A DNA stretch of 64,000 nucleotides from Craterostigma plantagineum (GCA_027422505.1 JAPQWV010000051.1:3935501-3999500), one strand, 5' to 3'. Positions 36,131 to 48,400 are shown, counted from the stretch's first letter. The notes: generated from the sequence alone by a model not told the origin. Translations and numbers: made by a program.

Positions 36131-36819
36131 TTTTGTATAATACGAGACGAGAGCGATAGAGAGATTATGAGATTAGAGAGAGTTTGGGAGATTAGATGTG
36201 AAAAAACTATGAAATGTGATGTGGTATTTATAGAGTTTTAGTTAGGGACTAAAAAATAAAATTTGCACTTTGGCCCAAAAGGGTCAAAATGCAAAATAAA
36301 AAACTTTGAAAGAGCCTTTGGCTACGTGATCTAATTAGGCTAAATAACGTGATCTAAATTTTTATTTTATGACAATTTTTAATTTGAGAAAATTTCTGAT
36401 TGGTTAATAGAGTATAAGAGTATAGATACACTCGAACAATATCTTAGTCATTTTCGCAATTATGCACTGTATAGAAGTATATAAATTATAACTAGTATTT
36501 TTCTCGTGCAATGCACGGTATTCACTATCTGTAATCATTATATATTAATAAAATTATTAAAATTTGATGTAGACAGTTATTGTGGAATTAATATGTGAAA
36601 GTGGAATATTTTTTGAAGTTTTTATTATTAAATTTATTTTTAACATTAAGGAACACGTGATAGCACATGAGAACACTACATTTCTATAATAATACAAGAA
36701 ATGATGGAAACATATTCTTCATTTGGTCACCCTAGTTGAGTTTAGTCCCTGTCTAACTTTAATTCATTAGCGGCTATGGAGTAACTCTCCCTTGGCACAG
36801 CACATGAACCTAGTACTAT

Positions 36820-37435
36820 CAATTTGGCGGGGCGGGGTGGCCCACCGCCCGCCAAAGCCCGCCATCTGGCGGGCCTAAAAAAATGGGGACCGCCCCACCC
36901 CGCAGCAGGCCGCGGCCCTGGCCCGCCCATAATTGTTTTTTTTATATTTTTTGTTTTAATTTAAAATTTTAATTTACTAGTAATTTTACTCCCTCTGTTC
37001 TATAATAGATGTCGTTTCAGATTTTATTTTGTTTTTAAATACATGTCGTTTTACGGTTTTCAAGATAACAATATTGATTATTTCCAGTTTTATCCCTTAT
37101 ATTTAATATAAATGTTAAATTAAATTAGATAACATAATTAATTAAGAATAAAATGGAGATTTTACTTTATTTCTTAATATGCGTGTAATATCCTTAAACG
37201 ACATGTATTTTGAAACAGAGGAAGTATTAATTGTGGTATTTATTAAAAAATTACGGATAAATATGCTATTAATTATGTGATTGATAATAAATATGGTATT
37301 AATTAGATATAATTAATGAATCGTTAATTACATTACCTAATTAATTATATATTTATTGTCTGTATAATATATATTTATATAATATATATATATTTAATTA
37401 TATATATAACTAAGATGTTGGCGGGCCGCGGGCCA
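36820..37435. mobile_element. GC-ended hAT-like repeat with a nested Stowaway
   Basis: The left part is packed with GGCGGG/CCCGCC motifs (TTGGCGGGGCGGGGTGGCCC, 36823-36930) and the right part ends TTGGCGGGCCGCGGGCCAC (37417-37435). The AT-rich middle contains the Stowaway MITE at 36989-37224. Exact borders and target duplication are not resolved. Confidence 0.5.
36989..37224. mobile_element. Stowaway (Tc1/mariner-type) MITE
   Basis: TIRs CTCCCTCTGTTCTATAATAG and, reverse-complemented from the right end, CTTCCTCTGTTTCAAAATAC, both followed by ATGTCGTTT. Flanking TA dinucleotides at 36987-36988 and 37225-37226. About 236 bp, AT-rich, non-coding. Confidence 0.85.
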
Positions 37436-37675
37436 CATTGACATTACTACATGAATCTATTATAATCAAGAAGTTCAAGTGGAATTGAACTACCGTTATT
37501 TTTTCAAGAATCATTCATTACCACTCCCATTACGTTATGACATTTATATTTGTGTCTATCACAATATTACCCTTTTTATCATTAAACTTTATTGCTCGTC
37601 GAACACATCTACAACAAATGTTTCAACCCATGTTACACTTATTTCATTGTGTGTGTGTTAGATTTTTGCATGGAC

Positions 37676-38312
37676 TTAAGATTGTTTGCCGTTCTTCGAA
37701 TCCATTTCCGGGCCGCCATCTTCGAAGCGCAAATTAATCTCGGCGACGTTGCGCGGCTCGATCTCGCAATTTTTCCCGGGAACACACTTTTGTTTGTTCT
37801 TGTAGACGATGTACAAAATCATTTGAGCGACGCCGAGGAAAAATCCCATAACATTAGGAAACTGATCAACCACATGCGTTTAACGCCGAGTTAGTACGCT
37901 TAAAATATAAGCAAATTACAAATCGACTGGCGACAAAAAAAGAAGAAAGCGTCGTTAGATATTTCAACGGCCTTTTCCACGAGCTTTCCATCAACCCCCT
38001 TTTACGTCCGAAACGTCGTAAAATTTTTCGACGGACGACAAATCGTCAATATTTTAACTTTTTCTCATTGGCGGATATATATTAGTTTAAATATTTAAAA
38101 ATGAAATTAAGCAACCGATCACAAGCAGGTTAACCTGCGTTTAAAAGCCGAGTTTCTACACTAGAAAAAAATAAGCCAATCGACGAACAAAATACGTCAA
38201 ATATTTCGACGGCCTCTGCACGGGCTTTCTTCGACCTCATTTTACTACTAGATAGTTATAAAATTTCAGCAGGCGACAAACCAACAATATTTAACCCTTT
38301 TTTTCGTCGGCA

Positions 38313-38348
<36 letters not shown>

Positions 38349-39202
38349 TGTTATGGTGCTCACCTTGCGTGGGCACCTTCGTGAGTACCAACCACATCAA
38401 CGCGCCAAATCGGCATACGATGGAATTGTTTATTGATCTATAACCTACACATGGGATTAGTGAACCCGTCGGGGGTTGGTTTGGCATGTTGACGTGTCAC
38501 AAAAAAAAACCACATATTAGGTGCCCACGGATGGTGCTCACATAACATTTCTGTATATATATATATATGTATATATATATTAATAATTCCCGTGGTATTC
38601 CCCTTGAAATAAAAATAAAATAAAGCAACATTTCGCGCCACAAATTACGGCAATATATAAGTCCTTGACGAAAAATCCATAGAAAAACCACACTGCGGCG
38701 CAAAGCGTAAGCGCTAAGCGCAAGCGACATAGAGAAAGGCATGAACTCTGCTTTTCGTCCTTATGACTCGTTTCTGCATGATTGTTTACATAATATTCGA
38801 AATATCTTATGCCATTGGTTTTCAAAATATAATTCAACCGAAAATTGCGAGAAAAAAAAACGTTCCATGATGCTTAGAGGAGCGGCAAAAACGAGTATAT
38901 TAACAATGGCGCAAGAACATCCTACAAAGGAAACCCTTTTCGACCCTTTTAGCGCTACCATAGAAACTAACATGATCAGTGCGAAACCTCCGACGTTGAA
39001 TATGATAATCAACCTCAGCGCAAAAATCTGCAAATAATCAACTCATTATATTTTGCGGATACTGTAGCAATAAATATATACAATTTTGTTTTTCGCTTAT
39101 TCCCTTCGCTTTCTTGGACGCGCAAACGATGTAAATTATGAGCTAAATCGACTCGATTGCGCAACCGAGGCTGTTGATGGTTACGATCATGAGCGCATTC
39201 GT
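37676..39202 (-). pseudogene. SWEET sugar transporter pseudogene (3' half)
   Basis: Minus-strand exons match the second half of a SWEET (MtN3/saliva) sugar facilitator. They are TNALMIVTINSLGCAIESI then LIIYIVCASKKAK (39202 to about 39110), FALRLIIIFNVGGFALIMLV...KGSKRVSFVG...VFAAPLSIM (about 39029-38861), EFMPFSMSLALS then LTLCAAVWFFYGFFVKDLYIA (about 38750-38650), and FPNVMGFFLGVAQMILYIVY with a C-terminal tail (about 37860-37676). Lesions: TAG inside the ESIYL position, a one-base frameshift between MSLALS and LTLCAAVW, loss of the donor GT after SKKAK, and a MITE plus TA repeats inserted in the last intron. The N-terminal exons are absent; the sequence beyond 39202 is a solo LTR. A dead gene copy. 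Confidence 0.85.
38346..38553 (-). mobile_element. MITE with GTTATGGTGCTCAC ends in the SWEET pseudogene intron
   Basis: Reads ATGTTATGGTGCTCACCTTG at left and GGTGCTCACATAACATTTC at right, flanked by TATATA tracts (38314-38345 and 38554-38580). It is the inverted-orientation relative of the copies at 21478 and 22027 and shares the central TTGGCATGTTGACGTG and GATCTATAACCTACACATGG sequence. Confidence 0.8.
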
Positions 39203-39301
39203 CTTAAGAAAAGCATAAAATAGTAATAGAGAAGCACCAAAAAATTATATGAATATTTACATAAATTATTGAATATATTATCATTTGTAGAAAATATGTT
39301 A

Positions 39302-40682
39302 TGTTAGGATCGTAGACCGGGTGTTAGAGGGGGGTGAATAACACCGGTCACCATTTTTTTCTTTCATAAGCGGGTTTCACGTCCGGTTAGAGAGTGAAAC
39401 CGGTTTCCAATCTTCAATCAAACCCAAGTGCGGAATATTTATGGGCTTTGATTGTGAACTATGTGTGGCGGCTTGTGTATGTAGGTGATTTGGTCCGATT
39501 TTGGTGAAAGAAGATGGTTGAGGCATTTTGTCGAACACCTTGAGTGCGGGAATTTAGACAGTGTTTGGTTACAATTTGTAGGGGAGGAGACACGATATTT
39601 GTTATGGAAGTTCGGAGCCAAAAAGATCTCCTACGTCTCCCCCTTCCCTGCAAGGAAGACTATACTAGAAGATTTGGTTTCGATACAACCCCCGTCGTAT
39701 AACCTACATAGCTAGACTTACACGTATAACCCCCCGGCCATACCCACTAACTAAACTCCTAGTCACCACAGCTAGACAGTTTTTTACAGTCCGTCTCTTC
39801 CAAGAGCTTTTTACAGTCCCTTGGGAACTTACGGCACCCCGCAAGGTCAACCGTAACGTTGTAGACCGCGACCTCACAACACGCTTTGATCTTTTACGTC
39901 TCTAAGCTAAGACGGCACCATTCTTTCCTGTCTCGGTGCGAAGACTACATACATTTGTTTATAGTCTATGTGCTAAGACTTCCCACTCAACTAATCTACT
40001 TAAACTCAACTATCTAATGTGTGAGTGAAGTGTGTGGGTTTGAACATTGTAGCTCTCTCTCTTTTGTAACCCTCACACTTGGAAGAACTCTCTTGATTTT
40101 TGCTCTTTGCTCTTTTATTAGTTCTTCACTCCTGGATCTCTCTTTGAATGTGTATGTGGTTTGCTCTAGGATCCTTAAATTGTTTCTGCCCGTCGCTTTT
40201 ATTTTTTATAGGTCTTCCCACCTTAATATAGCCGTTAGACTCAATAATATAGCCGTTGGGAGCCTTTGTTGACTTTGGTCAATGCTGTCAGCTTTATCTG
40301 TCCGTACCTGATGTTGCTGCAGTAAACAGTTGTACATCAGTCAACAGTTGACCAGTCAATCCAGTCATTGACCGGACCAGTTCAGACCGAAACCGGTCAG
40401 TCCAAACTGATACCGACCAGTCAGTCCAAACCGATACCGACCAGTCAGTCTGAGACCGGATCAGTCCAGTCCAGTCTGACCAGACCGAAACCGGGTTGAC
40501 CGACAGTGACCGCGTTGAGCAGTATTGACGGGCAGTTGACCGACCCAGTTTTTCGCCCTGAGCTCATATTTGATATATGTTTTATAAACCGAGCTCATCT
40601 GCACACTCAGTAAATATGTTAGTAATACTTACTAAGTTTTGTGTCCATCAAACTGGATTGCTTAGATATTTTAATCATAACA
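39302..40682. mobile_element. Solo LTR with 5-bp target duplication
   Basis: Begins TGTTAGGATCGTAGACCGGG and ends AATCATAACA. Identical 5-bp flanks TGTTA occur at 39297-39301 and 40683-40687. At 1381 bp it has no gag or pol and no second LTR, so it looks like the product of LTR-LTR recombination. An internal zone at 40340-40560 is rich in repeated ACCGGTCAGTC, GACCAGTCAGTC and GACCG motifs. Strand is not assigned. Confidence 0.8.
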
Positions 40683-40687
40683 TGTTA

Positions 40688-41156
40688 GTTGTCATACGTA
40701 CCCTGGTGCTAAGAATACCAAAAAAGATATGATGTTACCTGATGGAAAATAAATATATAAATGAATGTGTGACATTAAATTGCCAATGCTGCGTAGAAAA
40801 AAGATATGTTGATTTTTCTAACCGAGAAGGCCAAATAGAAAAGCTAGTTCTTGAGCACTTAATAATTCCATGGCATACATATATTTGTTTATTTAGTGTG
40901 GAAGTAGATGGAAAAATATGTAACAAATTTAAATATGGTGTACGTGCAATCGTTGTATTTGTATTTATACACGTGCTGGAAACACCAGAAATCTGGTAAT
41001 GACTATGACATTGACTGGACAAATTATTTATTTTTATTATTTTAAATTTTTTCTGGGTGCAAATTAGCACAAGCTTGCCATTACTCGTGCACAGTTTCAA
41101 TTGTCTATTCTAGGTTTCCTCAACTAAATGTGTACTAGACTTGCACATAATCATAG

Positions 41157-41205
<49 letters not shown>

Positions 41206-42194
41206 TAGAAATATAGAGCCGCGCACAAGGCACGGCTGATAAATGCCCGTATTTTCTTCATCAGTATATTATATTTATCAATTTGTATTGTAAAAGTCTA
41301 ATCACATGTTATAGATTTTAACAAAATATTTTCTTCTATTAATATACTATATTAATCAATTGGCAATTTAATAATCAAATCACACGCTACGCTATAGATT
41401 TTAACAAAACATTGATATCAAGATAATTAAGAAACTAAAAATGCATGATACATAATAAATTCAAAAGTTATAGGAGAAACATTCATTCATATCATATGTT
41501 TGTTATAATGTTTACTAAAGGAAAAAAAAAAAAGAAATGTCGCTACTTTGAATGAAAATTTCATCTCATTTTATATTAAAATGAGATAATACTAATACGC
41601 TTGGTTAATTCTAAGTTGCGTATAAAATTTAAACTAATATCTAATATAGAAAAATAAATTAGTGATTGTATACCTGCTGTTGAATCGAACGAATTAATGT
41701 GAAATAAATTGAACAATTAATTAATGTTAACTATGTCACATGTTGAAAAATACTTGGAATTTGCAAGATTAATTAGGATGATATTAAATTTTACAAACTT
41801 CATGTATTTTTCACCCCTAGAGGGGGTGTGAATAGTATGACCCATCAAAAAATTCTTCCATCAAAAGACATGATTATAATCCATAAACATGATCACATAT
41901 TCCTTAATTGTATTGATTAATCCTAAATTCTTGATTTGATTAATATATTACTTAAATTTTGGTTCACTTAAGAAAATACCTAGCCACACTAATATCCTAC
42001 AAAATAACCTACAAAATACCCACTTAAATTTAAAATACAACCAAGTCTATAATACAACTAAAACATTTAACAAATAACAATCTTACACATCGATCCTAAT
42101 TAATACATTGAAAACTATCTAATGAAAATAGAATTAAAACATGGCGTTCGGAATACAAGTCATGTACTAAACAGTAACTTCATTGCATCTGATG
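40688..42194. other. AT-rich intergenic DNA with a TA tract and a Helitron 3' end
   Basis: No gene seen. A (TA)n tract occupies 41158-41204. Directly after it, CTAG at 41205-41208 and the sequence AGCCGCGCACAAGGCACGGCT, read on the minus strand, form a hairpin plus CTAG, the typical Helitron 3' end. The matching 5' end was not found. Confidence 0.5.
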
Positions 42195-42199
42195 GTTGC

Positions 42200-43644
42200 T
42201 GATAAACGCATTTCAATGCGTTTATCGTAGTATTTATTCGGGGTATAATAAAGCGTTAGCAATCAATTTATGCATTTATTCGATATATTTACACTTGTTT
42301 TATTGTTGAAGGAGCTTAGGACGAGTTTTGGGCGAAAAGGAGCGAAAACGGAGCAAAACGGAGCAAAAAGGACGAAAACTGCTATAGGTCACGGCCGTGA
42401 CACCTAGAGCATCTGACCGTGACCCGTGACAGAGCGCAAGCTCAAAGACACTGCCAAGCGTCACGGCCGTGACGTCCAGTGCTCTAAGCCGTGACGCCCG
42501 ACAGAAAGTGATGATTGATCACTGCCCCTGGTCACGGCCGTGACAGAGCATGCACTTACCCGTGACCGATGGCAGAGAAGCCCACTGATGATGGTCACGG
42601 CCGTGACCATCGATGCACTTGGCCGTGACGCATGGTTTCGATATTTTCGCGTGGAGTCGGTGATGGTCACGGCCGTGACGGCCCATGTCCCAGGCCGTGA
42701 CCAGTGCGAAATTTCTCATAAAAGCCCAAATTCGACTCAGAAAGAGGGGACTTCGACCAGAGACAATTCCTAAACCCCTTAGAGACGAAAAATAGCACGA
42801 AAGAACGCAGAATCACGCCCCGGAGCGCAAGAGACGGAGTTCTACGCAAACGTGAACGAAGAACAAAGATCTACCCAAGCTTTCAACGATTATGAGTTCT
42901 TTTCTCCTAATTTCTATTTCCTTAGTTGTTTTTCCTTCTATTATGCGTAGCTAATTCCCTTTGTGTTTGGGATTAGATGAACGCTAGGATATTTCGTAGT
43001 TAAGACTTGTAATTATCGTGACTATGTGTTTTGACTATTTATCGTTCTATGAAACTATTTCGTTGCTTTAATATGTCTATGTGTTAAAGTAATTGTTTGG
43101 AAAATCGTTTAGGGCGACAGCTAAATAACGATTAGGCCGTTCATAGAAGATAGGATTCGAGTATAGGGCGACAGCAAATACTCGATCCTCGCCGTTAGTA
43201 ATTAATGAATTTTAGATCCCCGCGAGCGTTTAGGGCGACAGCAAACTCGCGAGCGGGCAGGAAAATTACTGCGATCTAGTCAGAATCACGTAGGAGCGAT
43301 AGTTCATTGTCTTAGTCAATAATACCTAGCGGGATTCGAATCCCGAACACTTTTTATTATCTGAAAGCTTCGTACCAGTTTAACGTGTTCTTTGAATTTC
43401 TTGTCGATTTAGAGGTAAGTGTCAGGTTAAGTCATCAAAAATCTGCGTATTTTAATTAGGCTAAATATCGAGTCGATAGGTAATTACTAGTACTTGATTT
43501 ATTCCTCGTGTTCGATACTCGTCTACTCACTCTACTGCACTACAAACGATAGGTTCACTGCCTATCGCACGTCGGTGATAGTAATTTAGTATACGTTTTA
43601 TTTTATCACTTGTCGCACTTGCACAATACACCACGTGTCGATCA
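42200..43644 (+). repeat. Left LTR
   Basis: Starts TGATAAACGCATTTCAATGC, where GATAAACGCA...TGCGTTTATC forms a hairpin at the very end, and finishes CACCACGTGTCGATCA. Five GTCACGGCCGTGAC palindromes start at 42388, 42460, 42531, 42594 and 42666. A second zone (43110-43280) repeats TAGGGCGACAGC three times. The promoter and polyadenylation sites are presumably here, but no certain TATA position is assigned. Confidence 0.95.
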
Positions 43645-43650
43645 AGTTTT

Positions 43651-43666
43651 TGGCGCCGTTGCCGGG
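43651..43666 (+). promoter_or_regulatory. Primer-binding site
   Basis: TGGCGCCGTTGCCGGG, six bases after the left LTR. This is the conserved tRNA-complementary site found in Athila/Tat-type plant elements and primes minus-strand DNA synthesis. Confidence 0.85.
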
Positions 43667-43870
43667 AATAGATTGATATTAGGAACACCGTAGTTCGGTA
43701 ATTTAGCCACTTTTATTTGACGTCTTTATTTGCTATTACTATTTGCGTTATTTGTGTTATTTGCGTTATTTGTTTCCTGCGTCATTAGTACTATCGTAAT
43801 CTTTTCGACGTTTTTATTATTCCTTTACTAATTTTTGTTTTCACATATTGAAGGTACGATTCAGCGGTGA

Positions 43871-45370
43871 ATGACCCGAAGCCATCCATCGGGTCCCATT
43901 GTTGACGCAGACCCGGATTTCGAGCGGAAGTTACGAAGGAAACTGAAGTACGATACCGAAGGAGCATCCACTAGCTCTCACGACCGTTTAGTTAGCTATT
44001 CAGAGGATAGTTCGCAGGAATCCACCCAAAACTCACGTGCAGAGACCACCGTAGATAGTCCCAATACAGAAGCGGACATGGCGGACCATCGAGTGCCCGT
44101 CCACAACGTTCCGGAGGAGGAGCCATCACTTCAAGACCTCCTCAAAAATGCCGCACTAGGCGGTACTGAATCGGCAATCGTCATCCCGCCGATAGAAAAT
44201 AACAACTTCGAACTGAAGCACTCCTGGCTTCAGATGATTTTTCAGACGGCCCAGTTCGAGGGTAATCCCGACGACGACCCTTACTCACATCTTAAGGCAT
44301 TCCTGACGGTGACAGACACCATCAAGATTAATGGGGTCCCGGGCGATGCAATCAAGTTGATGCTGTTCCCATTCTCACTCAAGTTCAGAGCAAGGGACTG
44401 GTTGGATATGTTGCCACCAAGGTCGATCACCACCTGGGAGGAGATGCGAGCCGCTTTCATCAACCATTACTTCCCACTGACGAAGGTGCTACGGCTGAAG
44501 ACGGAGATTTCCCTATTTCACCAAAAGGACTCAGAGAACCTGTACGAAGTGTGGGAGCGTTATAAGGCCTTATTAAAGAGGTGCCCGCAGCACGGGATGT
44601 CGAAGGCAGCCCAGATCAACCGATTCCATAAGGGGCTCAACGATCAGACTGTTCATATGTTAGACGGAGCCGCAGGAGGAGGACTCGTGAAGCTTAATGC
44701 CACCGACGCGTGGAATTTAATTGAGGACTATTCGAGGAACAGCTTCATGAGGGGCAATACCAGGATGAAGACACCCGGTGTATTTGGAGTTAGCCAGGAG
44801 ACAGCCACTAATGCCAAGATCGAGGCGCTTCAGCAGCAACTTGCCTCGACGAACTCCCAGTTGCAGACGGTGATTGGCGCATTACTTCCCAAGTCTGGGC
44901 AGGCGCAGCCCGTGAACGCCGTAGCCACCACCACACCAACGCAGCACACACCGTACGTGCCCTTATGCGGAATTTGCGGCGCTGCCCACGAGACCTCAGA
45001 ATGCCAACTTGGGCAGTCATTGGAGCACGTCGACTATATGGGCAACTACCAAGGTGGCCAGCGGAGTTTCCAACCTCGGGCTCATCCTAACTTGGCGTAC
45101 GGGAATCAGAATCATCAGGGCCAAGGACCGCCAGGATTTCAGCCCAGACCATCCGGATTCCAAAACGGGCCACCACGACAGTACCAAAATGCGCCCGCGG
45201 GAGGATCCGACGACATGAGGGAGATGAAGGACATGATGAAGACGCTTCTCACGAATTTCAGCAGCACCACCGCAGCCCACGAAAGCCGAATGACGAAGAT
45301 GGAGGAGTACATGGAGGCGAATGACTTGCGTGCTCAGAACACGGACGCCTCGCTCAAAAAGTTGGAGTAA
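43871..45370 (+). CDS. Gag protein of the Athila-type element
   Basis: 499 residues forming the structural particle protein. The retrotransposon gag core is visible from about residue 115 (HSWLQMIFQTAQFEGNPDDD, FRARDWLDMLPP, WEEMRAAFINHYFP, FHQKDSENLYEVWERYKALL, INRFHKGL). A zinc-knuckle-like CGICGAAHETSEC follows near residue 365, then a Gly/Gln/Pro-rich tail. The frame ends at a TAA at 45368, but conserved linker text (QMGQMAKQL) continues in the same frame beyond it, which suggests that this stop interrupts what is usually one gag-pol reading frame. Confidence 0.9.
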   Translation: MTRSHPSGPIVDADPDFERKLRRKLKYDTEGASTSSHDRLVSYSEDSSQESTQNSRAETTVDSPNTEADMADHRVPVHNVPEEEPSLQDLLKNAALGGTESAIVIPPIENNNFELKHSWLQMIFQTAQFEGNPDDDPYSHLKAFLTVTDTIKINGVPGDAIKLMLFPFSLKFRARDWLDMLPPRSITTWEEMRAAFINHYFPLTKVLRLKTEISLFHQKDSENLYEVWERYKALLKRCPQHGMSKAAQINRFHKGLNDQTVHMLDGAAGGGLVKLNATDAWNLIEDYSRNSFMRGNTRMKTPGVFGVSQETATNAKIEALQQQLASTNSQLQTVIGALLPKSGQAQPVNAVATTTPTQHTPYVPLCGICGAAHETSECQLGQSLEHVDYMGNYQGGQRSFQPRAHPNLAYGNQNHQGQGPPGFQPRPSGFQNGPPRQYQNAPAGGSDDMREMKDMMKTLLTNFSSTTAAHESRMTKMEEYMEANDLRAQNTDASLKKLE

Positions 45371-45462
45371 CAGATGGGCCAGATGGCGAAGCAGTTGGCG
45401 GGGCGTACTAAGGATCGCTCCCAAGCTATACCGAGCCAAATCCAAAGGAGTACTGCAAGGCG

Positions 45463-48400
45463 GTGACATTGAGGAATGGACGGGAATTGCAAGAAGTGCG
45501 CGCCAAGAAGAAGGCGAAGGAGAGTGCCAGCTTTGAGAGCCACGACGAGCCCGATGTGGAGGAAATCGGAGGCGACAATGTCGAGAAGGCCGAAGCTGAG
45601 AAGGAGAAAGTCGAGCCCGAGAAGGAAAAGGTGACGGAGATCCAGCGACCACCGGTGAAGCCTTACCAGCCGAAGATCCCGTACCCGGCTCGACTGAAAA
45701 AGGACAAGAACGAAGCACAGTTTGGTAAATTTATGGGCATGTGTAAGGAATTGCATATTAACTTACCTTTTGTTGAAGCCATTACGCAGATGCCTAGCTT
45801 CGCCAAGTTCTTGAAGGATTTGTTGACGAACAGAAGGAAGCTCGAACACGTCTCCACCGTCTGCCTGCGAGGGGAATGTTCGGCGATTCTCCAGAGCAAG
45901 ATTCCTAAGAAGCTGAAGGATCCAGGGAGTTTTACTATTCCCTGTCTTATAGGAGATTTAGTAATCGAACGTGCGTTAGCTGACTTAGGCGCTAGTATTA
46001 ATCTCATGCCGTATTCTATGTTTAAGCGTCTAGGTCTAGGTGAACCGCGACCCACTAGGATGAGCCTCCAATTAGCTGATAGATCGTTAAAGTACCCTCG
46101 AGGTGTTATCGAGGATGTCCTAGTTAAGGTCGATAAGTTCGTGATTCCCGCAGATTTCGTTATCTTAGATATGGAAGAAGATGAAAATGTTCCCTTAATG
46201 TTAGGAAGACCTTTCTTAGCCACGGGGGAGACCATGATAGACGTTAGGAGTGGGACGTTAACCTTTACGGTAGATGGGGAAAAGGTTACCTTTGATATGG
46301 CCGACTCAATGAAAAAGAGTAGCGAGCAGGACGATAAATGTTATTTCTTAGACGTATTTGAGCACGATTTCCTCTTTTCCGTGCAAGGTCTGTCACAGGT
46401 CGGCGATCACGACATACACACGCTTATGGCAATCGACGAGTGTGGGGAGGAAGTCGACAAGCCTATTGTAGCCATCGATGAAAGCAGCGAAGAGGACAAG
46501 GAGAAGAGCTCAGTTGAGGAACCGCCGGTCCTAGAATTGAAGCCGCTGCCCGACCACCTCGAGTACGCGTTTCTGAACAATAATGGAGGGCTGCCGGTCA
46601 TAATCTCCTCAAACCTCGATGATGGGCAGAAGGGTCAGCTTTTAGAAGTGTTGAAGACGCACAAGAAGGCCCTGGCATGGAAGATATCCGACATAAGGGG
46701 TATCAATCCCAGCTACTGCACACACAAGATCCTCATGGAGGATGACTTCAAGCCGGTCGCTCAACGTCAAAGGCGCCTCAATCCCAACATGAAGGACGTT
46801 GTCAAGAAGGAAGTAATCAAGCTGCTAGACGCGGGGATGATCTATCCCATCTCAGACAGCGCATGGGTCAGCCCGGTCCAAGTAGTCCCAAAGAAGGGAG
46901 GCATGACGGTCGTCACCAACGACAAGAGCGAACTGATCCCGACGAGAACCGTGACCGGATGGCGCGTCTGTATAGACTACAGGAAGTTGAATGATGCGAC
47001 GAGAAAAGATCATTTTCCCCTACCTTTTATTGATCAGATGTTAGAAAAATTAGCAGGTCACTCATTCTATTGTTTCCTTGATGGTTTGTCAGGTTATCTA
47101 CAGATTCCTATAGCACCCGAGGACCAGGAGAAGACGACGTTTACGTGCCCGTTCGGAACGTTCGCGTACCGAAGGATGCCATTCGGATTATGCAATGCCC
47201 CAGCCACCTTCCAGCGATGCATGATGGCCATATTCGACGAACTGGTAGGTGAGGTAATGGAGGTATTTATGGACGACTTCTCTGTTTTCGGTTCCTCGTT
47301 TGATGCATGTTTATCGAATCTGAAGCTCGTGCTCGCACGATGCGAGGAAACGAATTTGGCACTTAATTGGGAAAAGTGCCATTTCATGGTTCGAGAGGGT
47401 ATAGTTCTCGGTCATAAGATTTCTTCTAAAGGAATCGAAGTGGACCGAGCTAAGTTAGAGACGATAGAAAAATTGCCTGTTCCCTCGAACGTGAAGTCGA
47501 TTAGAAGTTTTCTAGGACATGCGGGATTTTATCGTAGATTTATCAAAGACTTTTCTAAAATCGCACGTCCTATGTCTAGATTGTTAGAGAAAGATGCCCC
47601 GTTTGATTTCAATGACGAATGCCTGCATGCTTTCAATTTACTTAAGGAGAGACTTATCGCAGCACCTATTATGGTTGCCCCCGACTGGGGGCTGCCCTTT
47701 GAACTAATGTGCGATGCTAGTGACTATGCAGTTGGGGCCGTGCTAGGGCAGCGTAAGGACAACCACTTCAGGCCGATCTATTACGCGAGTAAGACGTTAG
47801 ACGCAGCCCAGGCCAATTACACGACCACCGAGAAGGAGCTGTTGGCCGTCGTGTTTGCTTTCGACAAGTTCAGGTCATATTTAATCCTGTCTAAAGTTAT
47901 TGTTTTTACTGACCACTCTGCTCTCAAGTACTTGTTAGCAAAGCCCGACGCAAAGCCAAGACTAATTCGGTGGATCCTGCTACTGCAAGAGTTTGATATA
48001 GAGATCCGCGACAAGAAGGGTGCGGAGAACCTAGCGGCAGATCACCTCTCCCGACTAGAGGAGTCCGAGATATACAATAAGAACGAGAGGGCGATACACG
48101 ATCGGTTCCCAGACGAGCACCTCTACTCGATACACGTAGTAAGTGACGACACCCCTTGGTTTGCAGATTACGCTAACTACCTTGTTGCGAGGATCCTACC
48201 AAAGGAATACACGAGTCAGCAAAAGAAGAAATTCTTTTCTGATTTGAGGTACTACTTTTGGGAAGACCCGTATCTTTTCAGGCGATGTGCAGACCAGGTA
48301 ATACGGCGATGCGTGGCTGCCCCGGAATCGACGCAGATCCTTAGACATTGCCACAATGGACCGACCGGAGGGCATTATGCAGCAAATCGTACCGCTCAGA

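Noticed and set aside
34426..36426. A minus-strand Helitron starting at 36426 (TCTATACTCTTATACTC)
   Set aside because: The 5' end looks right but no hairpin-CTAG end was found to its left.
42388..42730. CRISPR-like array or a gene in the LTR palindrome repeats
   Set aside because: The repeats are palindromes with related spacers, duplicated in both LTRs of a plant retrotransposon; frames through them are repeat-driven.
45017..45718. 233-codon minus-strand frame in gag-pol
   Set aside because: Shadow of the gag tail and pol start.
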